Below, one piece after another: positions 33,709 through 45,000 of a DNA stretch of 64,000 bases. The notes beneath the pieces are model-generated. The model was not told where the DNA came from. It was given only the letters and a program-made list of their open reading frames with translations, and did not search any database. Made by a program: the position numbers and the translations under genes. Position 1 is the stretch's first letter. Each line of letters begins with the position of its first letter. Source of the DNA: Argopecten irradians (taxonomy: Eukaryota; Mollusca; Bivalvia; Pectinida; Pectinidae); contig NC_091142.1 in the NCBI RefSeq assembly GCF_041381155.1, positions 5,521,778 through 5,585,777 on the forward strand, written 5' to 3'.

Positions 33709-34535
33709 TTTGAAAAGGGCATTGTGGGTGAAAATATAATTTGTAATCGTCCAAATGAAGGGTGAGAAATAAAATAAAATTTTTCATTAATTTTTCTTTG
33801 ACTCTTATATTTCAGTATTAAATAAGCTACTAGATCTTATTATTATTGGTATCTGTCAGAAAGTCATACATGTCATATATTAGAATTTTTTTGATAAATG
33901 AATTAGTTATGACATAATAAGAAATTATTTTATCACCTGTTAAATAATGGACTGACCCAAGGTAAATAATAATAAACGTCAGATGCTGCGGATGCGAATC
34001 CCGGAAGACAGAGGTTGCTGCGGGCGAAGTTCATCAAGACATGGTAATGATCAAGACAATTATTACAATGTCAGTCTGACATTTTCTATTATTTCTGACA
34101 TCCGTACACTCGATGTGTGATATTGTCAGGATTTGCTGTCAATATTTGCTAAGAAGACTCAAGCTCAGCATCCCACTGTCCTAACGTGTCAGGTTGTTGG
34201 TTGCTAATGCACACAAAATTACTTATTTCAACAGATTCTACGCATGTTACATTGTATAACTGTACAGACCGGTAGGTGCCTACCCCTTTCATCTGTTAGG
34301 CATACAGCCCCACTCTGTATTGAATATATTTTTATTGTTGAAAGGTACCAAATAATTTGATTGATTTTATATTCTATAATTAATCTAAATAGATGTCGTA
34401 TAAGTTGATGTAAATTCAATTGTTAATCAGGCTTGCTATTGAAGATGGGCTCGACATACAATGTACTCCTGAAATATCGAGAAATCCTGAACTAGTGTGA
34501 CATCGAACTGCACATGACCTTGTGGTTTGTATTGA
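33709..34535 (-). promoter_or_regulatory. 5' flank of the UPF0390 gene
   Basis: The minus-strand 5' UTR and promoter should lie just above 33708. No TATA box or other element was recognised, and the rest is AT-rich with no gene. Confidence 0.3.
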
Positions 34536-34539
34536 AATA

Positions 34540-35035
34540 GGAGCGAAGAAAATGAAGTGTCCAGACTGGGATTTGAACCTGGGATCTCCGAACACTAGCA
34601 AGCTATAGCCGAATGCTCAACCACTGAGCTTCCTCGACCCAGTCCAATCCCACCACACTCCTCCCTCCATTTTTTAAAGCTTTCGCCCTTGGAGAGGAGA
34701 ACCAGGGACCTCCGAACACTAGCCGAATGTTCTACCACTGAGCTATACAGAATGTACCTCGACCCAGTCCAATCCCACCACACTCCTCCCTCCATTTTTT
34801 AAAGCTTTCGCCCTTGGAGAGGAGAACCAGGGACCTCCGAACACTAGCCGAATGTTCTACCACTGAGCTATACAGAATGTACCTCGACCCAGTCCAATCC
34901 CACCACACTCCTCCCTCCATTTTTTAAAGCTTTCGCCCTTGGAGAGGAGAACCAGGGACCTCCAAACACTAGCCGAATGTTCTACCACTGAGCTATACAG
35001 AATGTACCTCGACCCAGTCCAACCCCGCCTGTGAC
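34540..35035 (-). mobile_element. tRNA-derived SINE with ~125-bp tandem amplification (minus strand)
   Basis: On the minus strand the full copy (right to left) shows TATAGCTCAGTGGTAGAACA, an A box typical of tRNA, and in the unit at 34560 CCCAGGTTCAAATCCCAGTC, a B box. Three further units of ~125 bp (34640-35030) repeat the head plus a CCATTTTTTAAAGCTTTCGC linker and are nearly identical, so the amplification is recent. The minus frames encode repeated false peptides. Confidence 0.75.
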
Positions 35036-36070
35036 CTTTATAGATATTGTTTGTCAATACATGAGATTTGAAATACTATATAAAAAGATGTGGGTAAAGT
35101 ATAATTTACTGTCAATTAGTACAACCTACCGCTGATTGTGACTTTACAAAAATCACATCAAAATATGATGTCATATGTAATCACTAGAAGATGGGATAAT
35201 CAACGGTAAATTGTACTTCACCCGCTTCCTTTTCGTTATCTTGAAAGATGAAACCCCCGTATTGACTGGCAATTATAACGACAATTGCATTAAGTATCTA
35301 TATAGCTTTCTTAGTTTTCTTATCAATAATTTGAAGCCTGTGATATCTGCAACAGCATGATCAAAATTTTTAATGTTCTTCACAAATTATTATATTACCG
35401 GTAATAGATTCGTCGTATGAATTCATCATCAGTGTACCAACTGATGGTTAATTACAAATCAATCGTTGTGACATGAGTATGCTTGATATTGGGCCATATT
35501 ATAGTTATTGCATTAAACCTAATACATTTGTGAAAGAGGATCTGGATATATTATGGAAGAAATGTGCATGTATAGATGATTATAGCACTGTTTATACATT
35601 TCTGAAGACATTGACAATGCATATAATCTGGACAGGTATATGGTTAAACAGTATAAGTTATCTCTTTTTCAAGGATTCTCCAGCTTGAAATATTTTTTGT
35701 TTTTGTGACAATTACTAGCTAGCAGACAGTAGTACCTACAGAGCTATAAAATGCCTATAATGTTAATTAATGGGAAAGATCTGGAACGATATCAATACTT
35801 TAAGTATTGAATATTGTTTCGTAAAATAATATTGATAATTAGTTGAAGACATCCTACTAATTCTCAGTCATATCATTGATAACAATATACTGCTGAATTG
35901 ATAAATTTTAGCCTCTATCTTCAGCAACAATAAGAAGTTAATTCATAGTTTGGTCTATTCGGTCATGCTATGTCCGTTGTCGTGCACCATCAACCGACCG
36001 TCATGCATGAACTTTTTATTTAAAAGACCTCTTCTCAAAAATTGAAAGGCCCATGGTACTGACATTTGGC
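35036..36070. other. Intergenic, no gene recognised
   Basis: A 71-codon frame at 35473-35688 has no recognised family. The remainder is AT-rich. Confidence 0.35.
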
Positions 36071-36074
36071 CTGT

Positions 36075-36200
36075 AGCATGCTGGGATGAATTAAGGGCTA
36101 CCATAGTGGTTCAAATGAATGACCTTGACCTTCATTCAAGGTCACAGGAGTCAAATCTAGGAGGCTAAAATCTTTGAACATCTTCCTTGTCAATAACTGT
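36075..36200 (+). repeat. Dispersed repeat with CATTCAAGGTCACAGG (copy 1)
   Basis: Shares GTAGCATGCTGGGATGAA, TGACCTTGACCTTCATTCAA and CTTGTCAATAACTG with 46510-46925. It contains TCAAGGTCA, the extended half-site bound by ERR/SF-1 type nuclear receptors (known motif); activity is not implied. Confidence 0.6.
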
Positions 36201-36269
36201 AAGAGTTTAGAATTACAGATAAAAGGTCTGTAGCTTATAGAGTTAATAGGCTGCAAATAGAATGAATAC

Positions 36270-36755
36270 AATGCAAGTACCCTGCCTACTATACCTTTCG
36301 GCCGGGTACGAAATAGTGCCTATGTGTCCAAGTGGAGCAGTACCTCAGAAAATCACTCAAGTACATTTTTCGATACTTTTTGTAGGTTTTCAATTATTTC
36401 ATGCATGTACATGCATTTTTATATCATTATTGTCCAAAACAAACTAGCTACCATTCTTAATATCTACGGCCCACTCACAAGATGTGAAAATCACAATTTG
36501 TTGACTTGCCGTATAAATGTAAAAATAAAATAATGTCTTGCTGAGAATTTGATATTTTATACAGTTCAGTTTTATCGCCTAGTAGTTAAATAAGAGATCT
36601 AAAACATGATAAAATGCATACAAACATTTTAATAATGGTTTGCATAATCATTATTTTGCTCCATTAGCAGTAATAGGTGCCAATTCTAACTCTAAAAACG
36701 ATACCATTTTCTGTCTAAAGTCTTTTGAGCTACAATATTGCAGCTAGGCTACAAA
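36270..36755 (-). repeat. Dispersed repeat unit, copy 2 (inverted relative to 3255-3830)
   Basis: Contains CCTTTCGGCCGGGTACGAAA, GGTTTGCATAATCATTA, TTTGCTCCATTAGCAGTAAT and GCTACAATATTGCAGC, each the reverse complement of a block in 3255-3830. The hairpin end is truncated. Confidence 0.65.
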
Positions 36756-38450
36756 GACTTTATTCGATGATTAACCTTGGCTATCATAATTACTTAATAG
36801 TAAGAAGCATCTTTATAACTATGCACTGTGATACTCAGGTAGGAGGTGACAGGGTTTCATTATCTTTTTGGGGAGGCAGTGCAATTGCAATTTCAACGTT
36901 ACTTTTTTATACCACCTGTATGCTATCTAATATAATTTAGCTCAAATCAGGCGGTACCACAGCCAGGTTTATATGGCAAAAAGTACCGGGGTACCGCCTG
37001 ATGGAGAAACTCCTGGAGGTGAGTGATATAGTCTCCAATTAATTGGCCCTGGCCCTTGTTCCTTCAATATACATATACTTATATATAATCAGCTTTAAAA
37101 TTTTTGCATGATTCAGAAGAATTCTGAAAATGTTTGCATGATTTTAGATAATTCTGGAAAGAAATCTTGTTAACATGATTAATATGTACTCCTAGTAAAG
37201 ATATACATTTTAGTACATACAGGTCTAGGATCTCACATGAAATGAACACAAATCTAAAATACTTTTTATCACATAACTACAACAATAACCTACATTGCGA
37301 AAAATCTTCTGTCATAATGTATTGCGAAAATCTAGTGAATGCCACCATTTTGTTTCACTGTCCTCGGAATCTATATATAACGTCACATCATTTTTCTTGA
37401 CCACATTTTATTGTTTCTGACTTGACATCACAATGAATTTCCAGCCAACGGAAATCGCTCAAGGTTATTACATATACAAAATTATTACATGAGCGAAATC
37501 ACCGGATATCAGACGGAGAGAGAGATCTGAACAATGCAGGCCAATTGGGCCTCTTTAAACAATCTGTTGGCATAACTTGAAAAATGAAAGTTCCATTATC
37601 ACCTTTAAATGCATGAAGTTTTGTTTATTGACACCCTAATGTAAAATTGATGTAGGGCCTTTATATACATGTAGCTAAATTCTGTACTCTAAAGAATATT
37701 TCCACTTTAAGCCTAAAATGAGATATTGCTGCTCTGTCACCAATAAGTTAATGAAAACATTACTAGGCTGTTACAGGGATTCCTTGGCTAGCTCTCTGCC
37801 TCGTATCCCTGTACTCTTGTCGTGGTAAAAATCAATAGTCTGGCTATACCAATGTATTGATGTTTCTAGGAGTACCCTGGGAACCGAGTACAAACCTTGG
37901 CTTATTACTGGCATTCCTAGCATATTTCCATCTAACGTCCTGTTAAATTGACAGAACTATCATATATTCATAAAAGGATAAAAATTATTTATGGAAATAT
38001 TTTATGTGCAAAATCAATTTCCCCAGTAAAATTTTTCATAACTTGGATATGATATGCATATTTATGCGTTGCAAAATTTTTTACTTGTTGATTCTCAAAC
38101 GGCTTTAAACTAGATACTGGAATCTGGTATATTTTTCGTATTTATTATTCTATAAATAAAGCATATATTCTGTATTTGCATAAATATCCGCCCTTCCAGG
38201 TAAGCATTAATTGTGACAACATGTTTTGACGAACACAGAGATATTTTTATTGTTTTGCCCATGAAATAATAAATAGTCCTGTCACAATAACTATACATCT
38301 GTATGTGTATCAGAAATAAGTATGCTAAAATTAAACATTTTCCTTGAAAATTCTGCAACAAACATGATCAAATCAGTTGTTGTGTGTATTTTGTAGATTA
38401 ATCAGGAGATCTATTAAATTATGTCTTCCAAATGACTGCAGTGACTGAAG
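36756..38450. other. 5' of SARM1, no gene recognised
   Basis: A small hairpin lies at 36945-37000 (CAGGCGGTACC / GGTACCGCCTG), followed by ATGGAGAAACTCCTGGAG and a good donor gtgagtg at about 37018. It could be a leader exon but nothing else supports that. Confidence 0.3.
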
Positions 38451-38454
38451 AGTG

Positions 38455-38660
38455 ATTAAAATGTCCTGATCGACTTATCACCACAAGTTCTCACCTCTAG
38501 GTTGTGAGTGTGATTAATCCCATTTGTGGTATTGTTTGGTACTGACCACTGGCCATTGTCGGTGGTTTTTCTCCAGGACCTCTGGCTTTCCTCCACCAAT
38601 AAAGCAGCTGATATGTCCTTACATAACCCTAGGCCTGGCTGGTTATAGGATGTTAAAACA
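38455..38660 (+). mobile_element. tRNA-derived SINE, degenerate head
   Basis: CACCTCTAGGTTGTGAGTGT matches the head at 39228, and the tail GTCGGTGGTTTTTCTCCAGG plus GGCTTTCCTCCACC is shared. Confidence 0.65.
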
Positions 38661-39001
38661 AACAAACCGATCAAATAAATACGGAATGGGGGAATACTGT
38701 CCTTGGAGAATCTGCAGCCAGCATTATAAACCATGCATTGTTTCAGACTTCTGTGTTAATTAATCATGTCTGCTTGGCTCATCTGTCTTTCCTTGCTTAG
38801 ATGTGTTCATATATAGAGGTACAGTAAACTTTGATGCACAGATGTATTATCTCAGGTATATCAAGTTCATTCTATTGTATTGATTTTATGCTTAAGATAT
38901 ACCAACAAATGTAATGCTGTATATAAAATTTGGTTTGTACTAGCTTACATACTGTAAGGCTTTAGTAAATTTAGGTACAGTACCGTACCATACATCGTGG
39001 G

Positions 39002-39057
39002 AAACCCAAGAGTCACTGCTCTATACATTGTCACAAAGAGCAGTGACTCGTGGGTTT
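39002..39057. repeat. Hairpin, 21-bp arms, one mismatch
   Basis: AAACCCAAGAGTCACTGCTCT-like arm pairs with AGAGCAGTGACTCGTGGGTT around a 14-base loop. Confidence 0.65.
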
Positions 39058-39227
39058 ACGTCGATGGCTACAGTATTACCTTAATTATTCAATGGGTTTG
39101 AAATAAATTGAGAAATATTGTAAGGGAACACTGGTATTAACTATATGCTGCCAGCTTAATGTTACACTATTTAGAGTTATATTATAAGCCTGCTATTTGG
39201 CTGTACATGTTTACTGTGTCTTCACTG

Positions 39228-39425
39228 GTGGTTGGGGCCACGGTGGCATGTGGTTAAGATGTACCGACATATTACCACATGCCCCCCACCTCTGGGTCGC
39301 GAGTTCGAATCCCATGTGGGGCAGTTGCCAGATACTGGCCGCTGGTCGGTGGTTTTTCTCCGGGTACTCCGGCTTTCCTCCACCATCAAACCTGGCACGT
39401 CCTTAATGACCCTGGGAGATTTCTT
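39228..39425 (+). mobile_element. tRNA-derived SINE (best copy)
   Basis: The head CCACGGTGGCATGTGGTTAA has an A-box character; CGCGAGTTCGAATCCC is a B box. The conserved tail reads GTCGGTGGTTTTTCTCCGGG, TACTCCGGCTTTCCTCC. Close relatives at 15482 and 38455; the array at 42970-43610 is built from its head. Confidence 0.78.
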
Positions 39426-39629
39426 TATACATGTTATTATTTAGATTAATGGATCGCTCCATAAAATTATAAAGCCCATAATAACTGGTCATAATTGACC
39501 CATCAATTTGTTTATATTGATTTTATATTGAGAAAATAATGCTTTCACCATGAAGTACATCTCACTCAAAGGGATACACATTTTGAACAGTGTTAAGGGG
39601 AGATAACTTCGAGTCCTCTTAATCAACAC

Positions 39630-39964
39630 CAATCTAACTAAAATCAGACTGGTAATTCTGCTCCACTTCAATACTCTACGATACGCATCTATACAAGATC
39701 TAACAACTCCCTGTTTGTGGTCAACTCATCATGTCGCCCCTGACCTAGAATCTGAATATCTCGGGATATATACTCTATACAATTGTATAGCTAGTAGCGG
39801 TTTATGCTTCCAAGATAATCAACTACACCGAAGATTTCACAAGCGACATGCTGATTGGCTAACAATAGGGGTCATGCTGAGGTGACCTCGAACGGGGTGA
39901 TGTTAGATCTGGTATTGAAGCGTAATTTCAAAGTGGAATTACAAGTCTGATTAAAATTAGATTG
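39630..39964. mobile_element. ~335-bp MITE just upstream of SARM1
   Basis: CAATCTAACTAAAATCAGAC, TGGTAATTC and AGATCTAACA at the left are inverted at the right (TGTTAGATCT, GAATTACAAGTCTGATTAAA, ATTAGATTG), ~80-bp imperfect TIRs. The centre has a CGACATGCTGATTGGC patch. Confidence 0.6.
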
Positions 39965-40209
39965 TATCAACACGTGCTTCTTTTGACCTTTAATTTTGTT
40001 ACATGCCAAAGTGACTTTATACAAGTATATGTTTAAAGCCTTTCAAAATATCATTGCCCAGTTATTGCTAACTACAATTCAATGTTTTTCATTTAATGTG
40101 TTGATAGATATTAGTTGTTGAATTTTGATATCTTTCAGGATGAAGGGATCTTGGTAACTGTTAGATTTTCGAAGCCTTCAACATAACCAGCTCCGGCTCC
40201 TCCATCAAA

Positions 40210-40272
40210 ATGCCTGTATCCCAGAGACCCAGGAGAGTGAAAGTCATTATGTCTGAAGATTCGTCTGAGTGA
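40210..40272 (+). other. Upstream ORF in the SARM1 leader (20 codons)
   Basis: ATG at 40210 (AAAATGC context) opens MPVSQRPRRVKVIMSEDSSE and stops at TGA 40270-40272, before the main start at 40406. The exon probably begins after ATATCTTTCAG at about 40139, which would put this uORF in the 5' UTR. It may dampen translation of SARM1 (inference). Confidence 0.5.
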
Positions 40273-40405
40273 TATATTCTTGTCTACTTAGAAACAAGAC
40301 CAGTGGATTTTACGTCTGACTTTCGAATCACTGACTGCCACCATTGAGCTTTTTGAATGTTTTACCCATAATTTGGGAACATGCCGTCCAAATGATAGTG
40401 ACTAC

Positions 40406-42055
40406 ATGTCCAGTGATTGTGAAGATGGGAAGGAAAGAACAGTTGGGATTACCGGGCCGGCTAAGGATACCGAAACATTTGTGAGAGTGACCTCCCCTGT
40501 TGATAGTGTATCTGTTACAAATGATCGTGATTTAATTGAAAATCCCGAAAGTTTAAAAACCATGGCTGACCAGGAGGAGTCCGAAGGGGATACGGTTGGA
40601 CCTGTACGCAGGATTAATTCAGCGGCAGGATTTAACACGTCGGAAAATAACCAAGAAGGGCAACAGTCATTTGATCCGTACCGAATGTTGGAGCGATCCC
40701 AATCCGAGGCCGTCCTAATTCACAACATTGAGGATCCTTCAGGAGATGTAATGAATCTGGAATCTACCCAGTCTTCGGAAGAAGTGGGAAGTGAAGGAGC
40801 GATGGCTAGTCACTGCAACATATCAGAATGTTCAAAGGTGTATTTTGATCTGTCCAAGGCGGAAGCATATGAGAATCTGTGTGAGAAGACACCAAATTTA
40901 CTGACAAGGACTTCCTCAGGGCGGCACCTGGAGACGATACCGCAGGAGGACGAAACTGACGAATGTGGAAAGTTTAGCCTGAGTGAAAGGTCAATCTCGA
41001 TGGAAAGTACATCCAGTGAGGATAGGAGTCCCCGGGGCTCTCATATCAGTCTAAAGTCGATCCGCGAGGATAAGGCCTTCATCACAACGGGCATGGCACG
41101 AAAGGTCATGAAGGTCAATAAGTCGCAAGAGCATTTGAGTAAAATCTCGAAAAGTAGCTGGAAAGCCAGCTTCCAGTCGTATGCTCAGAACTTACGACAG
41201 AAGACGAAGCAGTTGCAAATGGGATCTATACAGGAACAGATCCATGCCCTGAGAGAGCTCTGTGTGATGATGGAGCAGGTGTGGGCGATTCCAACATATG
41301 GACGTGATTTAGCATACGGCTTATGCGACATCATAAAGTCTGAGAAATTACTAGATATTATCATAAAGAACTGTCAGTCACAGTCTAGGGACCTCCTGAG
41401 GTCGTCTGCTCGGCTCCTGGAGAAGGTTCTCACTACTGGTAATAGACATAAGGTTGCAGAAATTGGTCTGGACATTGTTGTCAAGATGACGATCGAAGTG
41501 AAAGGCGACACAGAAATGGCTCGCGTAACAACAGGAATTTTGGAAAGCTTATTTAAGACTTCCGAAGATGTCAGCTCTCGTTTGATAAAACTCGGAGGAC
41601 TGGAGGTTGTTCTTTACTGGTGTAGATGTAATGACAGACTCACCCTACGGCACTGCGCTATCTCCCTTGCAAACCTTGCCCTCTACGGCGGACCAGAGAA
41701 TCAAGAAATCATGGCTAAGAGTAAAGTTCCGGAGTGGCTCTTCCCTCTTGCCTTCAATGACGACGACAGTGTACGGTACTACGCCTGTCTGGCCATTTCT
41801 GTGTTGGTCGCCAATAAGGAAATCGAGGCTGATGTACTGAACTCTGGTACCTTGGAACTTGTACTTCCGTTCATCAACAGTCATATCCCCAGTGAATTTG
41901 CCCGCATGGATTTGTCGCACCGTCATGGCCGATCTCGCGGCTGGCTGAAGCGGTTGGCAGGACTACTGTCAAGTAAGAGAGAGGAGGCACAGGCTTTGGC
42001 GGCATTCCACTTCGCCATGGAGGCTGGTATTAAGAGTGATCAGGATAAAAAAGAG
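40406..42055 (+). CDS. SARM1: SARM1 exon with N-terminal extension and whole ARM domain
   Basis: 550 codons in one exon. The first ~245 residues are acidic, Ser-rich and poorly conserved; from [20 protein letters not shown] the ARM repeats run to [20 protein letters not shown]. It ends in phase 0 at the donor gtagag. Family landmarks include [42 protein letters not shown] and [13 protein letters not shown]. Confidence 0.93.
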
Positions 42056-45000
42056 GTAGAGTTTTTATACTTTGATTAATAATCCTGAAATGGCTAATTT
42101 GTTCAGCTTTAATTTGATTAATTTAATAATAATTCATGCTGAATTGTAATGGTTATATTACTTTATGGTTGACTAAGATTTGCCATGGTTAGAAGATCTA
42201 GATAAGACTCGGTTTAAATTGTATCCTGAAAATTGAAAACTGCTTACTTATAGAGAATTTGTAATTTCCATCAAATTATGACTGCTAAAAGATCATTAAT
42301 TGTTGCCGTAATAGTTTATTTGTACCTGAGAAATCTTAGTGACCTCCTGTGTTTAAGACCTGGCACCTGTTTAATAAAATCATTTTGTTTGAGCCCCAAA
42401 TGGCCATTTCTAATTTGACCTCTTTGCTAGAGGATCCAGTGATCCTGGTGATCATCTTATGGATAGGTTTGACTGTACATGTATATGACTAATGTGTTGT
42501 AGGTTTTCTATGAAATAGAAGCCATAGAACCACTAAGAAAACTAGCTGGAAGTCCGAATGCCACTGTGTCCAAACTCGCTGGTGAGGCTCTGAAGATTAT
42601 TGGTGAGGAGCTGCCACACAAACTGACTCAGCAGGTGCCACTATGGTCGGTGGCTGATGTCTCTGCCTGGGTGGCTCAGGTAAGTAGAGTGGATAATATT
42701 TCTGTCTGGTACATGGCCCAAGAAAGTTCAAGTGAACGAAGTACTGGTTAGCAGATACTTTATTTTGTAGCAACAGCAGCACAAAAATAAGCATTCACTC
42801 TTTTAGGACCTTAATTAGCAGGCTTTTCTTGAAAACCCATTCAGAAATTGTTTGTGTTCATATATAGCACATACTATCAAAGGTATTCACCTGTAAATAG
42901 ATATATTCATTCAGGAAAAGCATGAAACTTGTGGTTATGGTGACCAAGTACCTAAGGTGTAGGACATTCTACTACTAGCCTTCCACCTCTGGGTCATGAT
43001 GGCTGAGTGGATAAGGTGTCTCACATTCTACCACTAGCCCACCACCTCTGGGTCACGGTGGCTGAGTGGTTAAGGTGTTTGACATTCTACCACTAGCCCT
43101 CCACCTCTGGGTCACAGTGGCCAAGTGTCTAAGATGTGTGACATTCTAATACTAGCACTCCACTGGTTCACAGTGGCTGAGTGATTAAGGTGTCTGACAT
43201 TCTACCACTAGCCCTTCACATCTGGGTCACAGTAGCTGAGTGGTTAAGGTGTTTGACATTCTACCACTAGTCCTTCACCTCTGGGTTACAGTGGCTGAGT
43301 GGTTAAGGTGTTTGACATTCTACCACAAGTCCTCCACCTCTGGGTTACAGTGGCTGAGTGGTTAAGGTGTCTGACATTCTACCACAAGTCCTCCACCTCT
43401 GGGTTACAGTGGCTGAGTGGTTAAGGTGTCTGTCATTCTACCACAAGTCCTCCACCTCTGGGTTACAGTGGCTGAGTGGTTAAGGTGTTTGACATTCTAC
43501 CACAAGTCCTCCACCTCTGGGTTACAGTGGCTGAGTGGTTAAGGTGTCTGACATTCTACCACAAGTCCTCCACCTCTGGGTTGTGGTGGCCAAGTGACTA
43601 AGGTGATTGACATTGTAACATTAGCCTTCAGATACCAAATGTTACACCTTTGTTTCAAAGACAAGATGTTTTGTTATTATTTTGTTATCATTTCTATTCA
43701 GTGTGACCTTTTTCTTGGACAGGTTGGATTTAAGGATTTAACCCAAGACTTTGAGCGATGTAAAGTTGATGGTGACTTGCTACTGACGATGACTAAAGAT
43801 GACCTGGCAGACAGTATCGGGATGACGTGTAAAATCACTCAGAAAAGGTAGGCATGGTAATAAGGAGTCTGTATCATTCTGTTGATCTTCAGAAAATCCA
43901 TGTTATTTTATGTCTAACTGACAACAGATGTGGTCACTAAACAATGTACATTTAGTGGTAGAGGAAATCAAGAACTATGGCATAGTCCAGGGGTGGAAAT
44001 AACAGTGATAGTTACCCCTGTAGTATCAAGGATACTTTCACAAATAAAATTGGTAAAAAGTTGTGTTTGTATTTGCGATTATCTGTGGATTCTTTTGTTG
44101 AAACATCATTATTCCTCTTTAAATATTTATGTTACTGATAGATCTAAATTACTGAAAGTATCATATGGAATAAATTCACATATAGAATATTAATTTCATA
44201 ACTTTTTATACAACCATCATGAAGGAGACAGCTTGATAAGTGGCTTTTAAACATTTCTAGATTTGATAAATTGTACAATTAATTTGTTTCTTTCAGATTT
44301 CTACGTGAGCTAACTCATTTGAAGATGTCAGCAGATTACAAGTCATGTGACCAGACTGGGCTTGATGATTGGCTATCAGAAATGAACCAGGAATATCGTC
44401 AGTACATGTACCAGATGATGAAGTCGGGGTTAGATAAACGTTATCTCTCCCATGTGTGCGACGATGAACTCATGAATGACTGCGGCATTAACAATGGGAT
44501 ACACAGGAAACGCATAATGCAGAGAATTGCTGGTGAGGAATGGAAATATAAAAATCTTATTTCTGCCTATCATATCGGCTGTCTTGAATTCATCCTTGAT
44601 ATTATGCATGCTATATGTATATTGATTCATCTCAGATATTCTAGGGGTTAATATCACTATCATAATGTCCACCCCTTGACTATGTCATAACAAAACTGAA
44701 GACATTTCAGGAGAAAAAAGCTGTCCAGTTCACAAGGTTACAGAGACTTCCTTTGAAGATTAAACAGAGAACAATACCCCAATTTCAAAGCTTTTACATC
44801 AAAGGACCAAACTACTTGTCTCATCTATCGATGCACGAGTCTTCAGTTTGGCTATGAAATGGTAAAGGTGTTGATAAGATTACCTCTGGAATATCGAGAA
44901 TGTATAAAAATAGTATGAAGATTAACTGTTTGACATACTAACTGTTCAGCTTTTATGAGGTTTTGTGAGAGAAAAAAATCTGCATAATTTTAGCTGTTAT

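Noticed and set aside
34560-34640. A tRNA gene on the minus strand
   Set aside because: A and B boxes are present but the cloverleaf is degenerate and the unit continues into a SINE body in tandem.
35473-35688. 71-codon frame (MSMLDIGPYYSYCIKPNTFV...)
   Set aside because: Looks mildly protein-like, but there are no motifs, no splice partners and no known relative.
36948-37018. First exon of SARM1 (hairpin, ATGGAGAAACTCCTGGAG, donor gtgagtg)
   Set aside because: Joining to the 40139 exon gives only a short frame that stops at once; could be a leader exon but nothing confirms it.
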